DNA of 48,475 bases from an uncultured Clostridium sp. (GCA_902492105.1 CABUKD010000010.1:1-48475); one strand, 5' to 3'; numbered from the stretch's first letter, positions 34,635-43,231 are shown. A program made the numbers and translations. Notes: generated by a model from the sequence alone, not told the origin.

Positions 34635-34753
34635 TTCTAGCAGTATTATATAACAAGTATTTATAAATGTAAAGTAATTTTTTAAATGTACTTTTCCATT
34701 TATTAGAATATATAAAGGTAGAAATATATACCATTTATATAGAATAAGTAAAA

Positions 34754-34781
34754 TAGAGATAACATTTAAAAGCTATCTCTA
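34754..34781 (-). terminator. Terminator after divIVA
   Basis: On the minus strand TAGAGATA (34781-34774) pairs with TATCTCTA (34761-34754) across a 12-base loop, followed by TTTTACTTATTC. It starts 13 bases after the divIVA stop codon. Confidence 0.65.
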
Positions 34782-34793
34782 CTTTTTATATTC

Positions 34794-35243
34794 TTAGTCC
34801 TTATTTACATCTTTTAATAATTCTAATTGTGAAATTAAAAGAGATTCCATTTTTGCTTTGTAAACATCAAATTGTTTTTGTACTTCTTCCATTTCTTTTT
34901 TCTTTAAAGTTAGTTCTTGTTCTAGTTCTGTAACAGCTTGCTTTGCAGTTGCTTGTGCTTCGTTAATCATTTGCTCAGCTTGTTGTTTGGCCAATTTTTT
35001 TACTTCATCTGCTGCAGATTGTGCCATTACTAAAGTGTTTTGTAAAGTTCCTTCGATATTTTTATACTTTTCCATACTTTCTTGTAAATCTTCTATTTTA
35101 TTTTTTGCTTCTGCAACTTCTTTATATATTTTTTCGTAGTCTGCTGTTAATTCATCTAGAAAGTCGTCTACCTCTTCTACACTATATCCATTCATCATTT
35201 GTTTTGAAAATTTTTTGTTTTCAATATCTAAAGGGGTTAGCAT
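34794..35243 (-). CDS. divIVA: Cell-division/polarity protein DivIVA
   Basis: DivIVA binds curved membranes at septa and poles and positions division and sporulation proteins. The 149-aa protein has the membrane-binding N-terminal domain MLTPLDIENKKFSKQMMNGYSVEEVDDFLD (start given in parts: MLTPLDIENKKF, then GYSVEEVDDFLDEL) and a long coiled coil (about 30-145). GGAGG lies before the ATG. It follows sepF by 67 bases, the order known from the Gram-positive division cluster, though ylmG and ylmH are missing between them. Confidence 0.94.
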   Translation of the reverse strand: MLTPLDIENKKFSKQMMNGYSVEEVDDFLDELTADYEKIYKEVAEAKNKIEDLQESMEKYKNIEGTLQNTLVMAQSAADEVKKLAKQQAEQMINEAQATAKQAVTELEQELTLKKKEMEEVQKQFDVYKAKMESLLISQLELLKDVNKD

Positions 35244-35310
35244 ATTTTTTCCTCCTACATTTTTTGCTTCGTAAAACAGATAGCCTTGTTATTTGCTACC
35301 TGCTTTTTCT

Positions 35311-35796
35311 TTAGTTATTATTCCTTAGCCATGAAACGGATAATTTATTTTTAATTTCATCCCTTGCCATTTCATTTTCAATATCATAATTAAATGGTGC
35401 AATTAATACAATAGAATTAGAAATCTTTTGCATATGACCATCTAAAGCATGTACCGCTCCAGATACTACATCTATAATTCTTCTTGCAACATCTTTATTT
35501 ACATATTCTAAATTAACAATTACGGATTTCTTTTGTTTTAATAAATCACAAATATTAGCAGCTTGTTCAAAGTTTGTTGGTTGAGATATCACCATTTTTA
35601 CTTGTTGAACTTGTGGCATACTAACTACTTTGCTATTTTTTCTTCCCCAAGGTCTTCTTCCTTCTTGTTCTGTTTCCTCTTCTTCAGTAGCTTCTTCCTC
35701 TTCTTGATCGTAGTTTTCTACCTCTTCCTCCTCTTTATCTTCTGCTGGGTCCATTCCAAATAATCCCCATACTTTTTCCATAATAGCTCCTGCCAT
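35311..35796 (-). CDS. sepF: Cell-division protein SepF
   Basis: SepF tethers FtsZ to the membrane and organises the septum. The 161-aa protein has the N-terminal amphipathic membrane-targeting helix (MAGAIMEKVWGLFGMD), an acidic Glu-rich linker (about 19-45) and the SepF core (about 65-150). The core includes PTNFEQAANICDLLKQKKSVIVNLE and the glycine-containing dimer region VVSGAVHALDGHMQKIS. AGGAGGT lies seven bases before the ATG. Its promoter region (35841-35934) shares sequence with that of the pilus operon. Confidence 0.93.
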   Translation of the reverse strand: MAGAIMEKVWGLFGMDPAEDKEEEEVENYDQEEEEATEEEETEQEGRRPWGRKNSKVVSMPQVQQVKMVISQPTNFEQAANICDLLKQKKSVIVNLEYVNKDVARRIIDVVSGAVHALDGHMQKISNSIVLIAPFNYDIENEMARDEIKNKLSVSWLRNNN

Positions 35797-35840
35797 TTAA
35801 ACAACCTCCTAAATTGAATTCGTCATTCGTTTAACTGTAA

Positions 35841-35871
35841 ATAGTATCTAACTTTTTAGTCTTCTTGTCAA
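35841..35871 (-). promoter_or_regulatory. Promoter of sepF-divIVA
   Basis: On the minus strand a perfect TTGACA (35871-35866), then 19 bases and TACTAT (35846-35841). The spacer is long for sigma-A. The shared element ends 22 bases upstream of the -35 box. Confidence 0.55.
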
Positions 35872-35893
35872 TAGTTTTTTACTTTGTAATCAT

Positions 35894-35934
35894 AATTTAA
35901 TATTTTTGTAACACAATTGTAATATAATTGTAAT
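35894..35934 (-). promoter_or_regulatory. Shared upstream promoter element, sepF copy
   Basis: On the minus strand two ATTACAATT units with 11-base periodicity, then GTTACAAAAATATTAAATT. The last 18 bases are the same as at the pilus operon apart from G/A. It overlaps the end of the HlyD-like gene by nothing but starts four bases after its stop. Confidence 0.6.
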
Positions 35935-35937
35935 ATT

Positions 35938-37254
35938 TTATGTCGGTTTTTTAAGAATTTCGTCATATAAAGTCAAACTAATAGCATTTTGAATTTCTTC
36001 ATCTTTAAACCCTAATTCTTCTAATTCCGTTCTAGTATAATTTTCTACAATAGCATATTTCTCATTTTGTCTTTTTATTTTAATCCAAATTTTATCTTGA
36101 TAGCCAGCCCTTGTTCTAACTACATAATGAAGTTCATTTTCTCCTTTTGTTTCTGTGCCAATGGCAGTATTTGGAACCTTTTTGCCACTATCGCTCCACC
36201 AAATAATGGTAAAGGAAATTTTTCGGTAGCTAATAAGTTCTTGTACTTGTTTGTCTATTTTAAAAGTAATAACTACTTTGTTTTCTTCTTCTAAAATATT
36301 AACAATTTTGCTATTTACTTCACTTCCACTTGGTAATCTCAAGTCAATAGATTGTCCTACTTCTGCATTTTTTGCTTGCTCAGAATCCATACTACAAGCA
36401 ATATAACATTCAAAATTATTAATAATTTTAGCACTTTCTTTACTATCTGCCACTACTTGTCCTGTTTTTAAATTAAGTCCTTCTAAAAATTCTGTTGTAA
36501 TTTTGCTAAAATCATCTGTTGTTAAAACATCTTCTAAGCCATCTACTTTATAAGATACCACTCCACTAATGGGAGCTGTTAATCGTTCTGCCCCTTCATT
36601 TAATTGATTTTCATATTCACTTCTTTCATCAATTAGCTTTTTTAAGTAAGAACCTGCTGGGCTATATTCACCAGCTATTTTTGCTTTTTTTGTAATACTG
36701 TCTGCAATACTTTTTTTCGTTTCACGGATTGTTTGTAAATTATTGACTTGATATAAAGAATTAATATCATCTTCTATTTGTTTTTCTAATGCTTTCACAT
36801 CACTTGGATACAAAGGTTCCTCTTTTGCCATAGCTTCATCTATTTTTACATCTAAGTCTTGTATCTTTTTTATAAGGTTTTCTTCTCCACTAGAATAATA
36901 ACGAAAAATATCTTCTCCTTTTGCCACTCGTTCTCCTTCTGTTTTTATTTGTTCCATTCCATTTTTATAATTAGAACCTTTTACAATGGTTTCATCTCTA
37001 ATAACATATCCTGTTCCTTTTTCTTCTTGATAAATTTTTCCTTGTTCTACCATAAAGGTATCTGTTGGATTTTGAATAAATATTACGACTTTATAGATAC
37101 AAAAGATGATAACCGCAAGAATTAGAATCAAAGCAATTAGAATTTTTTTATGTTCTATTACATCATTCCATATATTCTTTGATTTCTTTTTTCGAGGTGC
37201 TATTTTCTTATTTTTCATTTTTTCAGATGTTGTTACATTTTTTTTATTCTCCAC
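35938..37254 (-). CDS. HlyD-like membrane-anchored adaptor protein
   Basis: A 438-aa protein with a very basic cytoplasmic N-terminus (KKNVTTSEKMKNKKIAPRKK), one membrane helix (about 40-62) and an extracytoplasmic part. That part contains a coiled coil (about 120-210) and half-lipoyl/beta-barrel-like segments (LTAPISGVVSYKVDGLED, LKTGQVV), as in HlyD/membrane-fusion proteins. No ABC exporter gene is next to it. Such genes stand near sepF in other Clostridia, to my memory, so a cell-envelope role is likely but unproven. The GTG start at 37254 follows TGGAGG and overlaps the end of miaA by 11 bases, showing tight coupling. Confidence 0.72.
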   Translation of the reverse strand: MENKKNVTTSEKMKNKKIAPRKKKSKNIWNDVIEHKKILIALILILAVIIFCIYKVVIFIQNPTDTFMVEQGKIYQEEKGTGYVIRDETIVKGSNYKNGMEQIKTEGERVAKGEDIFRYYSSGEENLIKKIQDLDVKIDEAMAKEEPLYPSDVKALEKQIEDDINSLYQVNNLQTIRETKKSIADSITKKAKIAGEYSPAGSYLKKLIDERSEYENQLNEGAERLTAPISGVVSYKVDGLEDVLTTDDFSKITTEFLEGLNLKTGQVVADSKESAKIINNFECYIACSMDSEQAKNAEVGQSIDLRLPSGSEVNSKIVNILEEENKVVITFKIDKQVQELISYRKISFTIIWWSDSGKKVPNTAIGTETKGENELHYVVRTRAGYQDKIWIKIKRQNEKYAIVENYTRTELEELGFKDEEIQNAISLTLYDEILKKPT

Positions 37255-38176
37255 TGTAATCCTCCACAATACATTGTATATTTTCTTGTATTGGTGCTAA
37301 AGCATTTAGCCATTTTATATTTTTATCTTTTCGAAACCATGTTAATTGCCTTTTTGCATATCTTCTGGTTTCCATCTTTAATTTTTCAATCATTTCTTCT
37401 TTGGTTATATTTCCTTGCAAATAACTTACTACCTCTTTATACCCTAACCCTTGCATAGCAGTAGGAAAAGTATTATATTTTTTTAGCAAGTTTTCTACTT
37501 CTTGAATTAACCCTTGCTCTATCATATTGTCCACTCTTTGGTTAATTCTATTATATATTTTTTCTCGATCCATTGTAATCGCAAAAACATGATAGTCATA
37601 AGGTGATGGATTTTGCCTAGATAATTTTTCTAGTTCTGTTTTGGTTTTACCTGTTTGACGGTAAAGTTCTAATACCCTCATAATACGCTTCTTATCGTTT
37701 TTACTAATAGTTTCCATTGCTTTTGGATCAATTTTTTTTGCTTGTTCATATAGTACTTCTAGACCTTTTTCTTGTATTTGCTCTTCTAGTTGTTTTCTAT
37801 AATTACTATCTAATTCTATTTCTGGGTACTCAATATTTTTAACTAAGCTATCTATATAAAGTCCTGTACCTCCTACCAAAATAGGCACTTTATTATGCTG
37901 TAAGATATTTTCTATTGCTAAGGTAGCATCTTTTTTAAAATCTGCTACACTATACCTTTTACTTGGTGAAACAAAATCCAATAAATAATGTGGTATTCCT
38001 TGCATTTCTTCTTTGGTTGGTTTTGCAGTTCCTATATTCATTTCCTGATAAATTTGCATAGAATCACAAGAAACAATTTCTCCTTGTATTTGTTTTGCAA
38101 GTTCTATGGATAATTTAGTTTTGCCTGAAGCTGTTGGACCACAAATCACAATTACTTTTGGTTTGTTTTTTTGCAT
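37244..38176 (-). CDS. miaA: tRNA dimethylallyltransferase MiaA
   Basis: MiaA puts a dimethylallyl group on A37 of tRNAs that read U-starting codons. The 310-aa protein has the P-loop GPTASGKT (13-20), EIVSCDSMQIYQEMNIGTAKPT, HYLLDFVSP, LVGGTGLYIDSLV and the C-terminal RRYAKRQLTWFRKDKNIKWL. All are typical and complete. The Shine-Dalgarno is separated from the ATG by a perfect hairpin (38177-38222). MiaA also improves reading-frame maintenance, which is of interest given the CGG frameshift sites in this window; any link is speculation. Confidence 0.95.
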   Translation of the reverse strand: MQKNKPKVIVICGPTASGKTKLSIELAKQIQGEIVSCDSMQIYQEMNIGTAKPTKEEMQGIPHYLLDFVSPSKRYSVADFKKDATLAIENILQHNKVPILVGGTGLYIDSLVKNIEYPEIELDSNYRKQLEEQIQEKGLEVLYEQAKKIDPKAMETISKNDKKRIMRVLELYRQTGKTKTELEKLSRQNPSPYDYHVFAITMDREKIYNRINQRVDNMIEQGLIQEVENLLKKYNTFPTAMQGLGYKEVVSYLQGNITKEEMIEKLKMETRRYAKRQLTWFRKDKNIKWLNALAPIQENIQCIVEDYSGE

Positions 38177-38222
38177 AATTTTCTTTGTATAATATTCTTT
38201 ATATTATACAACATTCTCCTTT
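38177..38222 (-). promoter_or_regulatory. Hairpin-bridged ribosome binding site of miaA
   Basis: The mRNA reads AAAGGAG (38222-38216), four bases, an 11-bp perfect stem TTGTATAATAT/ATATTATACAA (38211-38201 with 38195-38185, five-base loop), eight bases, and ATG (38176). Linear distance from Shine-Dalgarno to ATG is about 39 bases; with the stem folded it is about 12. The palindrome also contains TATAAT and could be an operator. Confidence 0.6.
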
Positions 38223-38303
38223 CTTTCAAACTACATATAATACTGCTTATTTCGTTATTTCAATTTTTATTTCTCGTTTGCATATTTCTAAACATTATTT
38301 CAT

Positions 38304-38732
38304 TTATTGTTTAGCTTGTACTAAACTTAAAATTCCATTTTGAATATCTTGAAAATAGAAAAATTCAATTACTAAAACAATTACTAAAATAACAATAGAC
38401 AAAATAATTCTATTTCTAAATTTTTCGGATTTTAGTCTTCCTTCTTTCCAATAGCGGTAAGAGCTTGCCAAAAATGGTAAAACTAAGATTCCATTTACTG
38501 GTACAAAAGTAAAAGTAATAAAGTTAGAGCCTAAATTGCTATCAGTTCCTAAATTTATGTTCTTTGTGCTTAGCCAGTAAACCAAAGATACTAGCATATA
38601 CATGAAAGCCATTCCTACTGCAATAAAAATCCATTTTTCCTTTTTTTCTACTGCTGTACCTAAAAATCGGTACACCAAAAAGATTGCTACTAAATTCAAT
38701 ATTAATATACAAAAGTAGATAAATAAAACCAT
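38304..38732 (-). CDS. Small polytopic membrane protein (142 aa)
   Basis: Four membrane helices are visible (about 2-23, 34-55, 70-90 and 107-128) with short loops; the third loop is basic (SYRYWKEGRLKSEKFRNR). No motif that I recognise. It lies between mutL and miaA in the same direction, with GAGGT before the ATG. Gaps of about 110 and 128 bases leave its operon status open. Function unknown. Confidence 0.6.
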   Translation of the reverse strand: MVLFIYFCILILNLVAIFLVYRFLGTAVEKKEKWIFIAVGMAFMYMLVSLVYWLSTKNINLGTDSNLGSNFITFTFVPVNGILVLPFLASSYRYWKEGRLKSEKFRNRIILSIVILVIVLVIEFFYFQDIQNGILSLVQAKQ

Positions 38733-38844
38733 CTTTTTACCTCTTCTCTTTTTCTTAAATTTTGTACTATTTTTTATTACTTTTTGCCAATCTGCTAATT
38801 ATCTAATTTTATGTTGTTTTATGTAAAAAAACTTTGTATTATTT

Positions 38845-41127
38845 TTATCTTCTTGAAAATTTCTTTTCAATATCTGTTTTTGTCATTTTAATTGCTGTTG
38901 GTCTTCCGTGTGGGCAAGTAAATGGATTTGGAAGTACTAACAATTGACTCATTAAATGGTCCACTTCTTCTTTGGTAAGTGCCATATTTGCTTTTACTGC
39001 CGCTTTGCAAGCAACAGTTGCAATAAATTTTTCTTCTTTTTCTTGTTTAGCAGTTCTAGCTACAGTATTAATTTCATCTAATGTTTCTAGAAATAGCTCT
39101 TTGGTATCTAAGTCCAAACAAATATTAGGAACTCCACTTAGTTTGATAGTGTTTTCTCCAAATTCTTCTAAGGTGAAACCTGCTTTTTCAAACATTTCCA
39201 TATTTTCTTTTGCAATATCCATTTCTTTATGAGACAAATTAATAATATCTGGTAATAGCATTAATTGAGAATCTTTTTGGTCATCACTATAATAGTTCTT
39301 TTTTACTTTTTCATATAAAATTCTTTCATGTGCTGCATGTTGATCTAAAATGTAAAGTTCTTTTCCTAATTCTAGAATAATATAGGTAGAAAATGCAATA
39401 CCTATAAATTTGTAATCAGGAATTTGTTGTTTATCTTCTTTTGGAAAAATAGAAATATTTTCTACTGCTTCTAGTTCTTCTGGTTTTACTGTGATTTTTT
39501 CTTCTTTTTTCTTTTCTTCCTCGGCAAGCTTTCTTAATTCTGATGGCATTGCGCCAAAAGTACGTAAATACATTTCATCAAAATTCTTGTTATCTTTTTG
39601 GTTTGTTGTATTTTCTTGTTCCTTAACTTTATTTTGTTCTTGAATTTCTTGTATATCTATTTTTTTTGTTTCCATATTGTCTAGTTTATTTTCAGTATCT
39701 TCTGTATTTCCTGTACCTTCTGCATTTTCTTTTTTACCCATATTTTTTAGGAAAGATGGTTTTTCCATTACACCGCCACTAATAGGTAATTCATAAGGTG
39801 ATTTTTCTTCTGAAACACCAAATTTATTGGTATAAAGTTCGGCAATGAAATTACCTTTATCTTCTGGTTCATTATCTGTTTGTTTTTCTTCCTTCTTTTC
39901 TTTTTCTTCATGTTCTTTTACCAATCTTCTGAATAGTCCACCTAATGTTTTTTCTTCTTTGTTCTCTTCTTGCTTATCCTGATTTTTATTGGTATCTGCT
40001 ATATTTGGATTATAGCTAAGATTTGCTGCATCTAGGGGTGTTGTACTTATTGGTATTGTATTTGTAGGAATTGCGGTAGAATTCACTATCGTATTTATTT
40101 TCGTTTCTTCTGGTACTTGTTCTGTATCTGCTACTAAATCTCCTTTTAATAAAGTATCTTTAATGGCATGATGTACTGCTTTAAATACCTTGCTTTCTTC
40201 TTCAAAACGAACTTCTAATTTTGCAGGGTGTACATTAACATCCACTTTATTAGGACTCATTTCTATATTTAACACTAAAAAGCCATATTTGCCAATTGTA
40301 ATTAAACCTTTGTAGCCTTGCTCTGCTGCACTTGTTAATGTTTTATCTTTGATATATCTTTTATTTACAAAGAATAGTTGATTAGAACGATTAGAACGTG
40401 CTATAACTGGTTTTCCAATTACCCCCGTTATTTTAATATCTTCATATTCATAAGATACATCTAAAATATTTTCTGCAATATCTTTTCCATAAATACTATA
40501 AATAACGGCTTTACTATCTCCATTTCCTGGTGTTTGAATAATAGTTTTTCCTGTATTGATTAGCCTAATAGCAACCTCTGGATGTACTAAAGCAATTCTA
40601 GTTACTACATCTTCTATGTATCCTGCTTCTGTAAAATCCTTTTTTAAAAATTTATATCTAACAGGAGTATTGTAAAATAAATTTTGAATCGTAATGGTAC
40701 TTCCTTTTGGGCAACCTGCTTCTTCTTTATTTAAAAGCTTTCCACCTTCTATTTCCACTTTGTAACCAATTTCATTTTCTGCTGTTTTAGAAACAAGTTC
40801 TACTTTACTAATAGCTGCAATACTGGCCAAGGCTTCCCCTCTAAAACCCATAGAAGTAACGGTCTCTAAATCTTCTGCTTTTCTAATTTTAGAAGTTGCA
40901 TGTCTCTCAAATGCAATTTCCATATCATCTGGAGCAAATCCCTTTCCGTTATCTGTAATTCGAATATAAGAAATTCCTCCATTTTTTATTTCTACATTAA
41001 TAACGGTTGCTCCCGCATCAATAGAATTTTCCATTAATTCTTTTACTACAGATGCTGGTCTTTCTATAACTTCTCCTGCCGCAATTTTATTAATCGTATT
41101 ATCATCTAATAGTACAATATTTCCCAT
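38845..41127 (-). CDS. mutL: DNA mismatch repair protein MutL
   Basis: MutL links mismatch recognition to strand removal. The 760-aa protein has the GHKL ATPase N-terminus (NKIAAGEVIERPASVVKELMENSIDAGA, DNGKG, SMGFRGEALASIAA) within about residues 1-330. A long, charged, low-complexity linker (about 340-560) follows. The C-terminal endonuclease domain has DQHAAHERILYEK (about 590) and ACKAAVKA and CPHGRPTA near the end, so this is the nicking type used by bacteria without MutH. The linker is longer than usual. GGAGG lies before the ATG. mutS, often adjacent, is not in the window. Confidence 0.95.
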   Translation of the reverse strand: MGNIVLLDDNTINKIAAGEVIERPASVVKELMENSIDAGATVINVEIKNGGISYIRITDNGKGFAPDDMEIAFERHATSKIRKAEDLETVTSMGFRGEALASIAAISKVELVSKTAENEIGYKVEIEGGKLLNKEEAGCPKGSTITIQNLFYNTPVRYKFLKKDFTEAGYIEDVVTRIALVHPEVAIRLINTGKTIIQTPGNGDSKAVIYSIYGKDIAENILDVSYEYEDIKITGVIGKPVIARSNRSNQLFFVNKRYIKDKTLTSAAEQGYKGLITIGKYGFLVLNIEMSPNKVDVNVHPAKLEVRFEEESKVFKAVHHAIKDTLLKGDLVADTEQVPEETKINTIVNSTAIPTNTIPISTTPLDAANLSYNPNIADTNKNQDKQEENKEEKTLGGLFRRLVKEHEEKEKKEEKQTDNEPEDKGNFIAELYTNKFGVSEEKSPYELPISGGVMEKPSFLKNMGKKENAEGTGNTEDTENKLDNMETKKIDIQEIQEQNKVKEQENTTNQKDNKNFDEMYLRTFGAMPSELRKLAEEEKKKEEKITVKPEELEAVENISIFPKEDKQQIPDYKFIGIAFSTYIILELGKELYILDQHAAHERILYEKVKKNYYSDDQKDSQLMLLPDIINLSHKEMDIAKENMEMFEKAGFTLEEFGENTIKLSGVPNICLDLDTKELFLETLDEINTVARTAKQEKEEKFIATVACKAAVKANMALTKEEVDHLMSQLLVLPNPFTCPHGRPTAIKMTKTDIEKKFSRR

Positions 41128-41221
41128 GTATTTTCCTCCATATTTTTCTATTGTTTTTTCTGTTACAAATTATATCATTCTTTTTTGTTTTTTTGTAGAC
41201 TTTTTTAGATTTTTTTCATTT

Positions 41222-41300
41222 CAGCCAAGAGGGACGGTCCTTTTTGGCTGATTTTCGACCAAAAAAGAACGTCCCTATTGGTTGATTTTCGGCCAGTTAG
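41222..41300. repeat. REP-like hairpin repeats between mutL and the Cys-rich peptide genes
   Basis: GGGACGGTCCTTTTTGG (41231-41247) pairs imperfectly with 41259-41275 across an 11-base loop; GGCTGATTTTCGACCA recurs as GGTTGATTTTCGGCCA at 41279-41295. The GGGACGGT core is shared with the ends of the transposase unit at 24484-25594, so these may be substrates of that enzyme. The rest of the 301-bp gap (41128-41428) holds only A/T-rich sequence. Confidence 0.65.
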
Positions 41301-41428
41301 GACATTCCTTTGCTTTTTCTAATTATATTTTACTTTTACAATTTAGCTTTGTAACACTTTTAAAAAATAAGAATACTATATACCATACGAAAGAACTAAA
41401 ATATTTTTTTGATAGGGAGGTATAGAAA

Positions 41429-41542
41429 ATGGGATGTTGTGGTAATAACGGAGAAATTTTATGGTTTATCATCCTATTCTTGTTACTTTTCTGCTGTGGT
41501 AATAACAATTGCTGTAGCTGTAACAACGGATGTGGTTGCTAG
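41429..41542 (+). CDS. Cys-rich single-span micropeptide (37 aa)
   Basis: A 37-codon gene with an excellent ribosome site (GGGAGG, eight bases before ATG). The peptide begins MGCCGNNGE, has a hydrophobic helix (about 10-21, ILWFIILFLLLF) and a tail CCGNNNCCSCNNGCGC; nine of 37 residues are Cys. It resembles the tiny Cys/Gly/Asn-rich membrane peptides (YjcZ-type and others) linked to sporulation in Firmicutes. It lies 44 bases before a second, similar gene, and both share one terminator. Metal binding or disulfide crosslinking in the spore coat is a guess. Confidence 0.78.
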   Translation: MGCCGNNGEILWFIILFLLLFCCGNNNCCSCNNGCGC

Positions 41543-41585
41543 TTCAACAGAATTAAGTACATGTTTTTGAAAGGGGGGAATTAGT

Positions 41586-41708
41586 ATGCCAGAAAATAGA
41601 GGATGTGGATGCGGTTTTGGATTTGGTGATGACTGCATTTGGATTATTATAGTTCTTATTTTAATTTGCTGCTGTTGCGGTGGTAATGGTAGAAATGGAT
41701 GTTGCTAA
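41586..41708 (+). CDS. Cys-rich single-span micropeptide (40 aa)
   Basis: A 40-codon gene with a strong ribosome site (AAAGGGGGG) before ATG 41586. Sequence plan: MPENRGCGCGFGFGDDC, a hydrophobic helix (about 18-26, IWIIIVLIL), then ICCCCGGNGRNGCC. Nine Cys. The plan is the same as that of the upstream peptide, but the sequence is different, so they are a functional pair and not a recent duplication. A strong terminator follows 16 bases after the stop. Confidence 0.78.
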   Translation: MPENRGCGCGFGFGDDCIWIIIVLILICCCCGGNGRNGCC

Positions 41709-41723
41709 TTTTTAAAGCATTCC

Positions 41724-41769
41724 AAATAGAAGTACGGAGATTTTAAACAAAATCTCCGTACTTCTATTT
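41724..41769. terminator. Bidirectional terminator between the micropeptide genes and gatB
   Basis: A perfect 21-bp stem (41724-41744 with 41749-41769) with a four-base loop AAAC and T-rich arms on both strands. It ends the plus-strand micropeptide transcript and the minus-strand gatCAB transcript. Confidence 0.9.
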
Positions 41770-41794
41770 AAATATTTTAATACCTTTTATATTT

Positions 41795-43231
41795 TTAGTC
41801 TAATTTTTTATGTAATATTTCTTTAGTTATAATAGGATTTGCTTTTCCTTTTGTGTTTTTCATAACCTGTCCAACAAAGAAATCAAATACTCTATCTCTT
41901 CCTCCTTTGTATTGTGCTACTTGAGTAGGATTAGAACTAATAATATCATCTATCATTTTTTCTAGTTCATGAGAATCTGATATTTGAGCATTTTCTTTAC
42001 TAATAAAACTGCCTGGCTCCTTTTTCTCATCTAAAACTTTATTAAAAATTTCTTTTGCTTGTTTTGAGGAAATTATTCCTTCTTTTTGTTTATCTAATAT
42101 GAACTTTAACATTTCTGGAGTTAAATATATATCATTAATGTCTACTTCATTCTTATTCATATATGCAATGATATTTTCATTAACCCAATTACAAGCTTCC
42201 TTAGGTTCAATTTCTAACTTTATGCATGTTTCAAAATAATCAGATATATCTTTATCTTTAACTAATTTTTTAGCATCTTTAGATGATAAACCTAATTTAT
42301 TTATGTATTTTTCTTTCCTTTCATAAGGTAATTCTGGAATAGATTCTTGAATTTCTTCTATCCATTTAGAATCTAGTTTATATTTAGGAATATTTGGTTC
42401 AACAAAATACTTATAATCTAATACATCTTCTTTATTACGCATTGTATATGTTTTTCCACTTTCTTCATCCCATCTTCTAGTTTCTTGAACAACTTCCTCA
42501 TATCTTCCTGCATCTTTCAAATCAGATTGTCTTTTTATTTCATAATTAATAGCGTCTCTAACATTAGAAAACGAGTTAACATTTTTCATTTCTACTTTTG
42601 TACCTAAAGTATTTTCATCATCACTTATTGAAACATTAACATCACATCTAATTTGTCCTTTTTTAGGATCTGCGTCAGAAATACCACAATATTGATATAT
42701 CGCCTTAATATATTCTAGAAATGTTATTGTATCATCAGCAGAATGTAAACATGGTTTTGTAACTAACTCAAATAAAGGTGCACAAGCTCTATTATAATTT
42801 AAAGTAGTTGTGTCCAAAAGATGTGTACTTCGTGCTGTATCTTCTTCTAAATGGAAATTATCTATGTCAACTCTAAAAGTAGTTCCATCATCTCTTTCTA
42901 TATCAATATATCCACCATTTCCGACACATTCTTCTGGAGGATTTTGTGTTATTTGATATCCTTTTGGAAGATCTGGATAAAAATAATTTTTTCTTTCAAA
43001 ATACATATATTCTGGAATTCTGGAATGTAATATAGATGCCATCATAATAGACATTCTTACAGCCTCTTTATTAACAACAGGTAAAACTCCAGGAAACCCC
43101 ATATCAATTGCTACTACATTTTCATTTGGAATAGCACTATATGCATTTTTTGCAGAAGAAAATACTTTTGATTTAATTTTTGAACCTTCACAATGCATCT
43201 CTAGTCCAATGCTTGCATAATATTTAGACAT
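41795..43231 (-). CDS. gatB: Asp/Glu-tRNA amidotransferase subunit B
   Basis: GatB binds misacylated Glu-tRNA(Gln) or Asp-tRNA(Asn), phosphorylates the side chain and receives ammonia from GatA. The 478-aa protein has GLEMHCEGSKIKSKVFSSA at the start, FYPDLPKGYQITQ, RCDVNVSI and VEMKNVNSF of the cradle domain, and the C-terminal tail domain (VAQYKGGRDRVFDFFVGQVMKNTKGKANP). Normal length. GGAGG lies in the last codons of gatA; the gatA stop and the gatB ATG are directly adjacent. Confidence 0.95.
   Translation of the reverse strand: MSKYYASIGLEMHCEGSKIKSKVFSSAKNAYSAIPNENVVAIDMGFPGVLPVVNKEAVRMSIMMASILHSRIPEYMYFERKNYFYPDLPKGYQITQNPPEECVGNGGYIDIERDDGTTFRVDIDNFHLEEDTARSTHLLDTTTLNYNRACAPLFELVTKPCLHSADDTITFLEYIKAIYQYCGISDADPKKGQIRCDVNVSISDDENTLGTKVEMKNVNSFSNVRDAINYEIKRQSDLKDAGRYEEVVQETRRWDEESGKTYTMRNKEDVLDYKYFVEPNIPKYKLDSKWIEEIQESIPELPYERKEKYINKLGLSSKDAKKLVKDKDISDYFETCIKLEIEPKEACNWVNENIIAYMNKNEVDINDIYLTPEMLKFILDKQKEGIISSKQAKEIFNKVLDEKKEPGSFISKENAQISDSHELEKMIDDIISSNPTQVAQYKGGRDRVFDFFVGQVMKNTKGKANPIITKEILHKKLD

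Noticed and set aside
34504..34734. 76-codon open frame on the minus strand upstream of rsmD
   Set aside because: It overlaps the rsmD promoter and the ATTACAATT repeats, starts in AT-rich DNA without a ribosome site and has no recognisable pattern.
38185..38211. Palindrome before miaA as a simple operator
   Set aside because: Not excluded, but the placement exactly between Shine-Dalgarno and ATG, repeated at the TadE-like gene, fits an RNA hairpin better.
41323..41526. 67-codon open frame on the minus strand
   Set aside because: It is the reverse shadow of the first Cys-rich micropeptide gene (Gln/Leu-rich from the opposite strand of Cys/Asn codons).
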